Numbered from the stretch's first letter, positions 16,418 through 25,130 are shown. The stretch: DNA of 64,000 nucleotides from Flavisolibacter ginsenosidimutans (GCF_007970805.1 NZ_CP042433.1:3720001-3784000), one strand, 5' to 3'. Notes: generated by a model from the sequence alone, not told the origin. Numbers and translations: made by a program.

Positions 16418-17563
16418 ATGGGCATTTTCCGAAATACATCTACCTCTGTTGTGTTTGCTAAAATGGCAAACCCGCTGCTTTGCTTTGTGCTTACGGTTGC
16501 TATTCTTTATTTCGGACAGCATGTGCTTGTACCGCTTGCCTTTTCCTGCCTGCTTGCCATTTTGCTTTCTTCGCCAAGCCGCAAGCTGGAGCGTTTGGGT
16601 GTTTCCAGGGGCTTTGCCGGCATGATTTGCCTCTTGGTAACACTCATTGTTTTCTTTGTTGTTTTTTACTTTATTTCTTCTTCCGTCGTGTCGTTTAAGA
16701 ACGATTTTCCGGCGATGATGAAAAACATGCAGGAGGCCATCGGCAACCTGCAACTCTGGCTCGAAGAAAAGTTTCATCTCAGCACCGATAAGGTGCACGA
16801 ACTTTTTAATTCATCTGCTTCCGACATGCTTCCTTCCACCTCTGTCATCCTTAACAAAGCACTGGGCACTGTCTCGGGCGGTTTTCTTACCATGCTCATT
16901 GTTTTCCTGCAAACCTTTTTATTGCTTTTGTACCGCAGCTTAATTGTTCGGTTTTTCATTTACACCTTTGCCGATGAGTTCAGTGGCCGCATCTACAACA
17001 TCTTTGAGCGGATTAAATACGTTATCCGCAGCTACATCGTTGGTTTGGCTATTGAGATGGCCGTAGTGGCCATTGCTTACTCCGGAATCTTGTTTATACT
17101 GGGTGTAAAATATGCTTTGCTTTTAGGGGTCATTGGCGCTTTGCTTAACCTCATTCCCTATATCGGAATTTTCATCGCCTGCATTATCACGGCGCTTGTT
17201 ACGTTCAGCACCAACCATGCGTCAACGGTTGTTTGGGCTACGGTAGGCATTCTCGTGATTCATTTAACGGACTCCAATATTTTACTGCCGCGCATTGTCG
17301 GTTCCAAAGTGCGCATCAATGCCTTGGCAACGATTCTTGGCGTCATTATCGGCGGAGCCATTTGGGGCATACCGGGCATGTTCCTTGCCGTACCCATTAT
17401 GGCCATTGTGAAAGTTATTTTTGAAGACACGCCGCCCCTGTTTTCCCTGGCTATTTTAATGGACGATAACGGCGAAATGGAAACAAAGGAAAAAAACATC
17501 AAAAAGATCGTGAAGAAGGTGAAGAGCGCAACGCAAAACAAAAAAGCATCCACGGATAAGTGA
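16418..17563 (+). CDS. AI-2E family transporter (PerM/TqsA-like permease)
   Basis: A 381-aa polytopic inner-membrane protein. About seven or eight helices are arranged as in the AI-2E exporter family: an N-terminal triplet, a soluble segment with amphipathic helix (about residues 90-140), and a C-terminal block including GVIGALLNLIPYIGIFIACI, the family signature, and GIPGMFLAVPIMAIVKVIFE. The family name comes from E. coli TqsA; many members are Na+/H+ antiporters or have unknown substrates. The start ATG follows a TACTTTTA promoter-like box. The C-terminal tail is Lys-rich. Confidence 0.85.
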   Translation: MGIFRNTSTSVVFAKMANPLLCFVLTVAILYFGQHVLVPLAFSCLLAILLSSPSRKLERLGVSRGFAGMICLLVTLIVFFVVFYFISSSVVSFKNDFPAMMKNMQEAIGNLQLWLEEKFHLSTDKVHELFNSSASDMLPSTSVILNKALGTVSGGFLTMLIVFLQTFLLLLYRSLIVRFFIYTFADEFSGRIYNIFERIKYVIRSYIVGLAIEMAVVAIAYSGILFILGVKYALLLGVIGALLNLIPYIGIFIACIITALVTFSTNHASTVVWATVGILVIHLTDSNILLPRIVGSKVRINALATILGVIIGGAIWGIPGMFLAVPIMAIVKVIFEDTPPLFSLAILMDDNGEMETKEKNIKKIVKKVKSATQNKKASTDK

Positions 17564-17575
17564 ATGCTTTCAACT
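17535..17575 (-). terminator. Possible terminator of the nfu-like gene
   Basis: On the minus strand GAAAGCATTC... pairs with ...GGATGCTTTT around a 12-nt loop, followed by TTGTTTT. It overlaps the end of the permease gene and lies just after the stop of the leftward nfu-like gene. Confidence 0.4.
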
Positions 17576-17589
17576 CGTTTCAAACCCAA

Positions 17590-18186
17590 TTATTCTGCTT
17601 CAGCTACTACTTCTTTCACTTCCGGAATCATGCGCTTCATCATGCCTTCGATGCCGGCTTTCAATGTAATCATCGAAGAAGGACAACCCGAGCAACTACC
17701 CTGCAACATCAGGTTCACCACGCCGTTGTCGTAACTTTTAAACTGAATGGCGCCACCGTCCATTTCTACGGCAGGCTTCACGTAATTTTCCAACAATTCT
17801 TTTACGCGTTTTACCACGTCGTCGTCGTCAGCGGCCACTTCGTTGCTGCTTTCCTGTTTTACGGTTGCCAGTTCGTCTTCGTTAATTACCGGCTTGCCTT
17901 CTTCCAGGTATTCTTTCAAAAACTGGCGAATGCTGGGAATGACATCGTTCCAATCGGTTTCGGGTGTTTTTGTCAGCGTGACAAAATTGGACGCGATAAA
18001 AACGGATTTGATAAAAGGAAAACCAAACAATTCGTTGGCTAGTGGCGAGGGCTTGGCGCTTTCCACTTCCTGAAAATCGGCGCTCTTGCCGGGATAAAGA
18101 AGCTTGTTTGCCACAAACTTCATCGTTTCCGGGTTGGGCGTCATTTCGGTGTATATGCTGATGATGGGGTTGCCTGTTTTAATCAT
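17590..18186 (-). CDS. NifU family Fe-S scaffold (Nfu-type)
   Basis: A 198-aa two-domain Nfu protein. Residues 1-95 match the Nfu N-terminal domain (TPNPETMKF at the start, FGFPFIKSVFIASNFVTLTK). Residues 115-190 are the NifU C-terminal domain, with the cluster-binding GSCSGCPSS motif (CxxC) and VEMDGGAIQFKSY. The two are joined by an acidic linker (ADDDD). It should carry and deliver an Fe-S cluster to client enzymes. It appears monocistronic with a good TAAATTTG box upstream, and it converges with the permease. Confidence 0.92.
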   Translation of the reverse strand: MIKTGNPIISIYTEMTPNPETMKFVANKLLYPGKSADFQEVESAKPSPLANELFGFPFIKSVFIASNFVTLTKTPETDWNDVIPSIRQFLKEYLEEGKPVINEDELATVKQESSNEVAADDDDVVKRVKELLENYVKPAVEMDGGAIQFKSYDNGVVNLMLQGSCSGCPSSMITLKAGIEGMMKRMIPEVKEVVAEAE

Positions 18187-18205
18187 GACTCGTTTATTTA
18201 AGCTG

Positions 18206-18213
18206 CAAATTTA
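18206..18213 (-). promoter_or_regulatory. Candidate -7 box (TAAATTTG) for the nfu-like gene
   Basis: Exact TAnnTTTG on the minus strand, 19 nt before the ATG, followed by CAGC. The same ATTTGCAGC continuation occurs upstream of lysS (61706) and of the LON-domain gene (near 47468). Confidence 0.5.
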
Positions 18214-18286
18214 TCGCATATCGCGGGCAAATTTTTGGCGGAATTTGAAACGGCGGGTTAAAAACAAAGCACAGAAAAATTTCTTC

Positions 18287-18919
18287 TTAAGCGAAAGACG
18301 TAAAAGCACGGCGCTGACTTTCGGGCAAAAACGGAATGGAAAGAATTGCATCCACAAGTGTTTTGTCTGCTCCTTTGGCATAGTAGCAATCCACGTATTG
18401 CTGTACGGTTACGTTAAACGGCGAAGGATCGAGCAGAGAAATTTCATCGCCGGCTTTTAAAACACCTTCCTTTACCACCCTGAAATAAATGCCGTGGCGT
18501 CGCTGCGTGGCAAAGCGTTCCGCCATGTCGGGTAGCTGGAAACGAACGTTGAGTTTATTGCAGGGAAAGCGTGGCTGAACAACTTGCATCAGCGCCGTTC
18601 CGATTTGATAAACGTCGCCAATTTTTACTTTGTCGTCGGGCAAGCCTTCCGTGGTCAGGTTTTCGCCAAATAATCCACAAGGCCAGTCTTGCCGCCGCAA
18701 TAGTTTCTTCCAGTGTTCGTAGTGCGAAACGTCGTATGCGTACACCGCCTTGTTTACGCCACCGTGCACGCGAAGGTCAGATTGCTCATCGCCTTCGATG
18801 TTCAAAAAAGAAACTTTTCTTTCATCCGCAACGGCGCTTTTAAAAATGCTTGTGCGAAGGGTTTTGCCGTCCCAGGTTATTTCCTGCGGCTTGCCTACGT
18901 TTAGCGAAAGAAGCTTCAT
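18287..18919 (-). CDS. MOSC domain-containing protein (YiiM-like)
   Basis: A 210-aa MOSC protein, the fold shared with molybdenum cofactor sulfurase C-terminal domains. The signature around the conserved Cys is seen as QPRFPCNKLNVRFQ (about residue 112), preceded by DLRVHGGVNKAVYAY and GLFGENLTTEGL, which are typical of the YiiM group. YiiM-type proteins take part in detoxifying N-hydroxylated bases in E. coli; the role here is inferred only from family. The ATG at 18919 is preferred to a start seven codons upstream because a TAGCTTTG promoter box lies between the two. Confidence 0.85.
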   Translation of the reverse strand: MKLLSLNVGKPQEITWDGKTLRTSIFKSAVADERKVSFLNIEGDEQSDLRVHGGVNKAVYAYDVSHYEHWKKLLRRQDWPCGLFGENLTTEGLPDDKVKIGDVYQIGTALMQVVQPRFPCNKLNVRFQLPDMAERFATQRRHGIYFRVVKEGVLKAGDEISLLDPSPFNVTVQQYVDCYYAKGADKTLVDAILSIPFLPESQRRAFTSFA

Positions 18920-18924
18920 GCGTT

Positions 18925-18932
18925 CAAAGCTA
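18925..18932 (-). promoter_or_regulatory. Candidate -7 box (TAGCTTTG) for the MOSC gene
   Basis: TAnnTTTG on the minus strand ending 5 nt before the ATG, which would make the transcript leaderless or nearly so. No -33 TTG was seen. Confidence 0.4.
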
Positions 18933-18982
18933 AGAGACAAAGATTAAAGGGAAGAGTGGAACGTACTCCTTCTTTGTTTGTC

Positions 18983-19822
18983 TTAAAAACTATACTTCGC
19001 CGTCAGCGACGCGTAAAACATGTTCTCGCCCTTCTCCGATAAATCGGGGCGGTTGGATACGGTAATTAAGTTTTGCGGAAGAATGTAAGCGGGATTTGCC
19101 ACAAAGGTCCATTTGTTTTTTGCGTACACAACGGGCACCGAAAATTCAAAAGCCAACACACCAAAACGCGTTGCCTGCTCGGTTACCAGTTGCTGGGTGG
19201 AGGAAGGAAAAAGCAAAGAGCCGTTGCTCGCTTTTTTATAATAACTGCGTTGAAAGTTTTGCGTACCGGCATAGGCGTAAAACGAAGGATCGAAAACAAC
19301 TACACTTTTGTCCTTGTTCTCAATGCGAAGGAGATGATCAACACCGCCGGTGGCACCAAAGTCGGTCCGGTCGCTAAGCTTAATATCGCCGCCAACATTC
19401 AGGTTAAGATACTTGTTGAGAAAGGAAAGATTTGCGCCGCCTTGCGCTTTCAAGGCCGATTGCACCAGGTCGCTATTGACTTTATAAAACGGTTTCGAAA
19501 AATAAACACCGGTGATCCACTTGCTGGTGGCGTTTTGGTAACCGATAGTTGTTACGGTACCAGCGTAAGCAAAATGCTGCACACGGTTGTTTACAAAAAC
19601 AGGTGCGGCGTTCACGTAAAATTTTGACGAGAGCCAAAGCTCGGCCATCGGGAAAAAGCCACTGCTTCTGAGGCTGTCGGTGCGGCCGTAATAATTTAAG
19701 CCGGTATTGTAATTAAAACTGAGCTTGAATTGGACCTTGCTGTTTGCCGAATCGCTTTGTGCCGAAGCGCTGAAGCAGGCAAGGCACAAAAGAGAAACAA
19801 AAAGTTTTTGCAGCGTTTTCAT
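18983..19822 (-). CDS. Outer-membrane beta-barrel protein of unknown function
   Basis: A 279-aa protein with signal peptide MKTLQKLFVSLLCLACFSASA cleaved before QSDS. The mature part is a series of alternating amphipathic strands rich in Tyr, Asn, Lys and Phe, and it ends in FYASLTAKYSF. The terminal Phe is the usual BAM recognition residue of outer-membrane barrels. The length allows roughly 12-14 strands. No family could be named. It lies 72 bp downstream of the Ala/Thr-rich gene on the same strand, separated by a weak hairpin, so joint transcription is uncertain. Confidence 0.6.
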   Translation of the reverse strand: MKTLQKLFVSLLCLACFSASAQSDSANSKVQFKLSFNYNTGLNYYGRTDSLRSSGFFPMAELWLSSKFYVNAAPVFVNNRVQHFAYAGTVTTIGYQNATSKWITGVYFSKPFYKVNSDLVQSALKAQGGANLSFLNKYLNLNVGGDIKLSDRTDFGATGGVDHLLRIENKDKSVVVFDPSFYAYAGTQNFQRSYYKKASNGSLLFPSSTQQLVTEQATRFGVLAFEFSVPVVYAKNKWTFVANPAYILPQNLITVSNRPDLSEKGENMFYASLTAKYSF

Positions 19823-19846
19823 GTGTCAGGGTTTTTGGAATGAAGA

Positions 19847-19872
19847 AGCCACAAGACTTGCGTCTCATGGCT
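19847..19872 (-). terminator. Weak hairpin after the Ala/Thr-rich gene
   Basis: AGCCACAAGAC (19847-19857) and GTCTCATGGCT (19862-19872) pair with two mismatches around a 4-nt loop. It lies 23 bp past the stop of the leftward gene, but the T-tract is poor, so it may only attenuate. Confidence 0.3.
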
Positions 19873-19894
19873 CTTGCTACTTACTGATTAAGGG

Positions 19895-20524
19895 TTATTG
19901 GTTAGCAACGTTCGCCTTTGTTTCTGCTTTTACATTGGCATTAGCTTCTACGTGTGTATTTTTTGCTTTTTCACTTGTGGCATCGGCCGTTGTCTTCACT
20001 TTTGTTTTTGCCTCAGCGCTTTTTTCTTTCACCTTGGCCACGGTGCCGTCTGCGGTTGATTTTACTTTGGTTTTTGTTTGCGCGGCGCCTTCTTCGGTTG
20101 TACTAACAGCTCTGCTTCCGTTTACGCTTACACCAGCGCCAACTTCTGTTTGCGTGGTGCCGCTTGTTTGCGTGCTTGCGGCAGATGATGAACCGTTCGC
20201 GTTTGCGCCTGCGTTCACGCTTGCGTTTACATTGCTGCTTTGCGCTGCTTTGTCAGCGGTTTTTTGTGTGGCAACAACGGTTTTTGTTTTTACGTTCGAT
20301 GCGTTGGTAGCAGCTGTTGATACGGTAGCTTTCGTGGCTGAAGTGGTCGCGGTTGTAGCTTTCGTAGCGGCAGCGGTTGTGGCTTGCGTGGCCTTGGTAG
20401 CGTTCACCGAAGTTTTAACGGCTGCGTTGGTTGTGTTGGTTACACCGAGGTTTACCTGGGCAAAAGAAAACGTAGTAGCAAAAGAACCGGCGAGTACGAA
20501 AAGGGTTTGTTTGATAGATTTCAT
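19895..20524 (-). CDS. Exported Ala/Thr/Lys-rich low-complexity protein
   Basis: A 209-aa protein with a signal peptide (MKSIKQTLFVLAGSFATTFSFA, before QVNLG). The mature part is almost entirely Ala, Thr, Lys, Ser, Val, Asn and Gly, with no Cys or Trp. It has irregular repeats of about 7-11 residues such as ATKATTATTSATKAT, and a C-terminal amphipathic part with KVKEKSAEAKTKVKTTAD periodicity like apolipoprotein or LEA-type helices. It is probably an extended or helical periplasmic/surface protein. The opposite strand has a long open frame, a by-product of the GCN-rich composition. The ATG at 20524 is preferred to a TTG three codons upstream. No function can be assigned. Confidence 0.6.
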   Translation of the reverse strand: MKSIKQTLFVLAGSFATTFSFAQVNLGVTNTTNAAVKTSVNATKATQATTAAATKATTATTSATKATVSTAATNASNVKTKTVVATQKTADKAAQSSNVNASVNAGANANGSSSAASTQTSGTTQTEVGAGVSVNGSRAVSTTEEGAAQTKTKVKSTADGTVAKVKEKSAEAKTKVKTTADATSEKAKNTHVEANANVKAETKANVANQ

Positions 20525-20647
20525 AAGTGACAAGGTTTAATGTGCTTGTGTTTAGAGAATATTATGCCAAACTGTACAATTGTGAAAAACTGCGTTGGCA
20601 GATTTACGATGCGACAATGAGTGTTGGATTGCGTTTAACTTCAATGT

Positions 20648-21137
20648 ATGTTCGAATTCTTTCAAAACATCATTCGCTTTTTAAACGACAACGAAATTCC
20701 TTATATGCTTTCCGGCAGCGTTGCCATGAGCATTTATATCGTTCCGCGGGCAACAAGAGATATTGATATTGTCGTGGCAATCCGGCCCGGCGACGTGGAC
20801 ACAATCATTCAACAACTCGGCAAAGAATATTACTGCGACAAAGAAGCCATTGTAGATGCGGTGCAGAGACAAAGCTGATTTTATCGTATTAAAAACAACC
20901 GCGTATCACCGAACGGCTTTCAGCAGGCGGCAGGTTATGGAGTTTTTAGAAATGCCGGTTTATACTGTGTCGCCCGAAGATTTGATCTTGGCCAAACTAC
21001 TTTGGATACAAGGGTATCAAAGTGCAATACAAATGCAGGACATCCGCAATCTTCTGGAACTCCCAACGCTTGACAAGGTCTATATTGTGGAATGGATCAA
21101 AGAACTGAAATTGACTACTTTTGATTTGGTGTTATGA
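20648..21137 (+). pseudogene. Nucleotidyltransferase-fold gene broken by frameshift with apparent internal loss
   Basis: The first 76 codons (20648-20878) read as a small nucleotidyltransferase: LNDNEIPYMLSGSVAMSIY, then the DxD pair in RATRDIDIVV. The frame ends in a stop just after AVQRQ. The +1 frame continues the same protein from about 20868 (KADFIVLK, SRRQVMEFLEMPVYTVSPEDLILAKLLWIQ, to 21137). From memory of the family, about a dozen residues normally sit between the two parts, so a deletion of roughly 30 bp that changed frame is likely. The result is an inactive gene, unless both halves are made as separate peptides. It is followed by an ATGA-overlapping 58-codon ORF. Confidence 0.7.
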
Positions 21138-21310
21138 CCGATACCCCCGATCATATAAAAAAACTCCAATTGGAAATTTGGCTGTCAAAGCCCCCGGGCG
21201 AACGTCTTCGCCAGTTTTTGGTTGATAACGACGCCATGTACTCTTTTTGGAGAACGGCAAAAGAAAACATGGAAAAGAAATCTCCCTTGCCTCAAAGCGA
21301 TCCTTCTTAA
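21134..21310 (+). CDS. Small protein paired with the nucleotidyltransferase
   Basis: A 58-aa protein whose ATG overlaps the stop of the nucleotidyltransferase frame (ATGA), a sign of translational coupling. It begins MTDTPDHIKKLQLEIWLSKP and contains PGERLRQFLVDNDAMYSFWR. It is hydrophilic, probably helical, with no signal peptide. Similar short genes follow the same kind of nucleotidyltransferase gene in other Bacteroidota (recalled, not checked). The pair has the shape of a two-gene accessory or toxin-antitoxin-like module. Its function is unknown, and here its partner is broken. Confidence 0.6.
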   Translation: MTDTPDHIKKLQLEIWLSKPPGERLRQFLVDNDAMYSFWRTAKENMEKKSPLPQSDPS

Positions 21311-21401
21311 ACCTTCTCTTCACGAAAACTTTTTGTTAACGATGCTTCATCGTCTGGCTTGCCAACTTTAATGACTTACCTTCGCGCCTCTTAAAACAGC
21401 G

Positions 21402-21467
21402 GTTAGCAATCAGCCATTCAGCAATGAACTTGTTCTTTGCTGGTAACTGAAAGCTAATGACTGAAAG
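21402..21467. repeat. Possible degenerate heptad-repeat element upstream of typA
   Basis: Right arm of three 7-nt units (CTGAAAG, CTAATGA, CTGAAAG; 21447-21467). The left side (21402-21422) has related but imperfect units with AGC every 7-8 nt. It is weaker than the other elements of this type. Confidence 0.35.
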
Positions 21468-21476
21468 CTTCAAACT

Positions 21477-23288
21477 ATGGATATCAGAAACATCGCAATC
21501 ATTGCCCACGTTGACCACGGAAAAACTACGCTGGTTGATAAAATTCTTCATGCTACGAAAGTGTTCCGTGAAAACCAGGACACCGGTGAACTCATCATGG
21601 ACAACAACGACCTCGAACGCGAACGGGGCATTACCATCTTTTCAAAAAACGCCGCGGTAGAATACAAAGGCGTTAAAATAAACGTGATTGACACTCCGGG
21701 CCACGCCGACTTTGGCGGGGAGGTAGAACGAGTGTTGAAAATGGCCGACGGCGTTTGTCTGTTGGTGGATGCCTTTGAAGGCCCAATGCCGCAAACCCGT
21801 TTTGTATTGCAAAAAGCATTGGCCCTTGGCCTGAAGCCAATCGTTATCATCAACAAAGTGGACAAACCCAATTGCCGCCCGGATGAAGTGCACGATGCGG
21901 TGTTTGAACTTTTCTTCAACCTTGATGCGACCGAAGAACAACTTGACTTCCCTACTTTTTACGGTTCGGGCAAGAACGGCTGGTTTAACGACAGCCTTAC
22001 ACAAAGCGAAGACATCACGCCGCTTCTCGACGGCATCATCAAGCACGTTCCGCAGCCAAAAGTATCCGAAGGTCCCTTGCAAATGCAAATCACCTCGCTG
22101 GACTATTCTTCTTTCCTTGGCCGTATTGCCATTGGCAAAGTAGCCCGCGGAACGGTAAAAGAAAACCAACCCATTGCGTTAATGCAGGATGGCGGTGTTA
22201 TTAAAAAACAACGCGTTCGCGAACTGTACGTGTTTGAAGGCATGGGCAAAAAGAAAGTCAGCGAAGTAGTGGCCGGTGACCTTTGCGCCGTTGTTGGCCT
22301 GGAAGGCTTCAACATTGGCGATACCATTGCCGATGCGGACAATCCCGAAGCGCTGGAAGTAATCAGCGTGGATGAGCCGACGATGAACATGCAGTTCTCC
22401 ATCAACAATTCGCCTTTCTTTGGCCGTGACGGAAAGTTTGTTACATCGCGTCACTTGCGTGATCGTTTGATGAAGGAAACAGAAAAGAACCTTGCCTTAA
22501 GGGTTTACGATACCGACAGCGCCGACAGCTTTATGGTTTACGGTCGCGGCATCCTGCACTTGGGTGTATTGATTGAAACGATGCGTCGCGAAGGCTATGA
22601 ACTGACCATTGGCCAGCCGCAGGTGATTACCAAAGAAATCGACGGCAAAAAGCACGAGCCCTTTGAAACGCTTGTTGTGGACGTGCCGCAGGAATACGCT
22701 TCAAAAGTAATTGACCTGGTTACCCGCCGCAAGGGCGAAATGCTGGTAATGGAAACCAAGGGCGAGATGCAGCACCTGGAGTTTGAAATTCCGTCCCGCG
22801 GATTGCTTGGTTTGCGTACAAACATGCTGACCAATACCGCCGGCGAAGCCGTAATGAACCATCGCTTCTCGGAATACAAACCCTGGAAAGGTCCCATTCC
22901 GGGCCGCAACAACGGTGTTTTGATTGCGAAAGACAACGGCACAACAACCGGTTATTCGCTGGATAAATTACAGGACCGCGGGTACTTTTTTGTTGATCCG
23001 GGCGAGGAAGTTTATCGCGGACAGGTGATTGGCGAAAACAACAAGCCGGGCGACATTGTGGTGAACTCAAACGAAGGAAAAAAATTAACCAACCACCGCG
23101 CCTCCGGTTCCGATGCGGCTACCAATATTGCACCCAAGAGAGAGATGACGCTGGAAGAATGCATGGAGTACATTCAGCAGGACGAGTGCATTGAAGTTAC
23201 ACCGGTAAACATACGGATGCGCAAAGTGATACTTGACGAAAACGAGAGAGTAAAACAGCAAAAGCGCATGAGCGCCGAAGCGGTATAA
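21477..23288 (+). CDS. typA: Translational GTPase TypA/BipA
   Basis: A 603-aa ribosome-associated GTPase. G motifs are AHVDHGKTTLVDKIL (G1), RGITIFSK (G2), DTPGHADFGGEVER (G3) and NKVDKP (G4). Domain II, an EF-G-like domain III/V (GRGILHLGVLIETMRREGYEL) and the BipA C-terminal domain follow. The length matches the family. It acts on 50S assembly and on adaptation to cold and stress. A TACCTTCG promoter-like box lies about 93 nt upstream, and a strong terminator follows, so it appears monocistronic. Confidence 0.97.
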   Translation: MDIRNIAIIAHVDHGKTTLVDKILHATKVFRENQDTGELIMDNNDLERERGITIFSKNAAVEYKGVKINVIDTPGHADFGGEVERVLKMADGVCLLVDAFEGPMPQTRFVLQKALALGLKPIVIINKVDKPNCRPDEVHDAVFELFFNLDATEEQLDFPTFYGSGKNGWFNDSLTQSEDITPLLDGIIKHVPQPKVSEGPLQMQITSLDYSSFLGRIAIGKVARGTVKENQPIALMQDGGVIKKQRVRELYVFEGMGKKKVSEVVAGDLCAVVGLEGFNIGDTIADADNPEALEVISVDEPTMNMQFSINNSPFFGRDGKFVTSRHLRDRLMKETEKNLALRVYDTDSADSFMVYGRGILHLGVLIETMRREGYELTIGQPQVITKEIDGKKHEPFETLVVDVPQEYASKVIDLVTRRKGEMLVMETKGEMQHLEFEIPSRGLLGLRTNMLTNTAGEAVMNHRFSEYKPWKGPIPGRNNGVLIAKDNGTTTGYSLDKLQDRGYFFVDPGEEVYRGQVIGENNKPGDIVVNSNEGKKLTNHRASGSDAATNIAPKREMTLEECMEYIQQDECIEVTPVNIRMRKVILDENERVKQQKRMSAEAV

Positions 23289-23310
23289 ATAAAACGGTTT
23301 ATTCCTTAAC

Positions 23311-23341
23311 GCCCCGGCAAAAATTGCCGGGGCTTTTCTTT
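23311..23341 (+). terminator. Rho-independent terminator of typA
   Basis: Stem GCCCCGGCAA / TTGCCGGGGC with a 3-nt loop and a TTTTCTTT tail, 22 bp after the stop codon. Confidence 0.88.
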
Positions 23342-23433
23342 AACCATAATTAACCGCACCGGTTAAACCTGTTGCCGCATCGTTTGTCGTATAGGCATTC
23401 TTCCAATATATATAACCGAACCAATTAAAAACC

Positions 23434-24576
23434 ATGAGACAGATTTGCACTGCTTTCACTCTTGTGCTGGCCTTATTTTTTACAAGCTGCACAAGAGAAC
23501 ACCTGGCGGGTAACGGCGTTACCATTCTTTCTAATCCCACAGATGGTCAAATTGTTCTTTCTACCTTTTCCTCTAATTACAAGTTACCCGGAAGTTTGAC
23601 GGTGTTAGATAAATACGGCAATACCCTATCGCAGAAAGCGACTCCAACGGCAGCCATCAATTTTCAGAAATGGCAAGTGAACGGTAAAACCCGATACAGC
23701 TACATGGAGTATGACACAACCGCTGTAGCACTTTCGCAAGGTCTTTGGCCGACTACGGCTGTTGTACTGAATGAAAACTTTCAGGAAATTAAGCGGTTAA
23801 GACTTTTGCCTTACGACGGACGAACGGCATCCGATCCGACTGCAATTGACGGACACGAATTCATTTATCTTGATGACAACCATTTCATCACCCTTGCCGG
23901 CTTTCAAAAAACGGTGAGCAACATACCGGCCTCGTTAAATCCCGTGGCTAATTGCAAAGTAGTGGCTTCTGTGATCCAGGAAATTCAAGACGATAAAGTA
24001 GTATGGGAATGGGACGGAACGAATTACCCCGAGCTTTACCAGCAAAGCGTTGAAGGAAACGCTTTTAGCAACGGCAATGTTTTGCACGATTATGTGCACA
24101 TGAATTCTGTATTTGTTGACCCAACCGACAACAATCTTATTTGTTCTCTGCGTAACCTAAACCAGATCATTAAAATTAGCCGAACAGACGGCCACATTAT
24201 TTGGCGCCTGGGTGGTACGAACAGTAATTTTCTTATGACACCCGGGATGAAATTTTTAAGGCAACACAGTGCAACTTTAACCGATAACAACAATACCTTG
24301 TTGTTAGTAGATAACGGCGAAGCAACTGAAAGGCCTTATTCAAGAATTGTGGAGTTTCAACTAAACCAAGTGGAAAAAACCATTGGTTCATTCAGAGAGT
24401 TTACGGTTCCCCAAAACACTTTTATTCAATACATGGGATCGGTGCAGAAAAAGGGTGATACTTACTTTATTGGCTGTGGCAGCGCTGCAAAAATTCTGGA
24501 AGTAAACTACGTTACAAACAAGATTAATTTCCTGATGAATTTGCCAAACAACAGTTACCGGTCATTAAAAGATTAG
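23434..24576 (+). CDS. Arylsulfotransferase (ASST) family lipoprotein
   Basis: A 380-aa protein with a lipoprotein signal (MRQICTAFTLVLALFFTSC, Cys at residue 19). The body has the repeated beta-propeller look of ASST/ArylS-ASST proteins: DGHEFIYLDDNHFITLAG, KVVWEWDGTNYPE, HDYVHMNSVFVDPTDNNLICSLRNLNQIIKISRTDGHIIWRLGG, RQHSATLTDNNNTLLLVDNGE. The HDY.H.NS and R.QH elements are characteristic. Bacterial ASST transfers sulfate between phenolic compounds; whether this lipoprotein is catalytic is unknown. It lies upstream of a sulfatase on the same strand, separated by a terminator and about 550 bp. Confidence 0.8.
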   Translation: MRQICTAFTLVLALFFTSCTREHLAGNGVTILSNPTDGQIVLSTFSSNYKLPGSLTVLDKYGNTLSQKATPTAAINFQKWQVNGKTRYSYMEYDTTAVALSQGLWPTTAVVLNENFQEIKRLRLLPYDGRTASDPTAIDGHEFIYLDDNHFITLAGFQKTVSNIPASLNPVANCKVVASVIQEIQDDKVVWEWDGTNYPELYQQSVEGNAFSNGNVLHDYVHMNSVFVDPTDNNLICSLRNLNQIIKISRTDGHIIWRLGGTNSNFLMTPGMKFLRQHSATLTDNNNTLLLVDNGEATERPYSRIVEFQLNQVEKTIGSFREFTVPQNTFIQYMGSVQKKGDTYFIGCGSAAKILEVNYVTNKINFLMNLPNNSYRSLKD

Positions 24577-24598
24577 CCATACTTACGATTTAAGATAG

Positions 24599-24632
24599 AA
24601 TAGTTGCCCAAGCCTTGGGCAACTATTTTTTT
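24599..24632 (+). terminator. Rho-independent terminator of the ASST-like gene
   Basis: Stem AATAGTTGCCCA / TGGGCAACTATT with a 5-nt loop, followed by TTTTT; it begins 23 bp after the stop. Confidence 0.85.
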
Positions 24633-24637
24633 ACCGG

Positions 24638-24655
24638 CCAAAGCATATGCTTTGG
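24638..24655. repeat. Perfect 18-bp palindrome
   Basis: CCAAAGCATATGCTTTGG has twofold symmetry with no loop, as expected of a protein-binding site or a short hairpin. It lies directly after the terminator. Confidence 0.4.
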
Positions 24656-25130
24656 CGGGCGGCGTAACTGTTTTGCGTGTTTGAAATATAGAGAAACAAG
24701 GTAAGGCTGCACAATCTCCTTTGCTTCACATCATCATTACATGTTCTCTAAAGTCAACTGTTCAGGATGGCGCCAAGCAGAAACTGCGCTATCTTTCTTT
24801 TAAGAAAAGTAAACGTTGGAGCGATTGTCTTCGCGATTTTGAAATGATTTCTACTCCCGGCTTTCAACGGGCACGGAATGCTTTTGAAGGGGAAAGGCGA
24901 CCGTTATATCTATTCGGAAAAGCATAAACGAACAAAACCTGTATTTTTAAGGAACGGATGAACAAGAATTGAGCAAAGACGATTTACTATCCTTTGAATA
25001 AAGAACCCAACCTGCCGCCTGCTTTTGAATCTCAATCCAGTACCTACTTCCCAAAGTTTTGAACAAGCGCAAAACGCCTGATAATACCCGGTGTTTTGCA
25101 GTAACCGGTTCGGCAAAAATTTAAAAAGCA

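Larger units (their letters stand above)
24577..25130. other. Intergenic stretch without a convincing gene
   Basis: 554 bp between the ASST-like gene and the sulfatase. It holds the terminator at 24599 and an 18-bp palindrome at 24638. A 68-codon frame (24721-24927) has no recognisable features and is not called. Nothing else could be supported. Confidence 0.5.

Noticed and set aside
19725..20540. Long plus-strand open frame (271 codons) rich in Ala, Val, Phe
   Set aside because: It is the antisense of the Ala/Thr/Lys-rich gene; GCN/ACN codons leave few stops on the other strand, and no signal or domain is visible.
24721..24927. 68-codon frame between the ASST-like and sulfatase genes
   Set aside because: No recognisable motif, no promoter box, and composition like the surrounding non-coding DNA.
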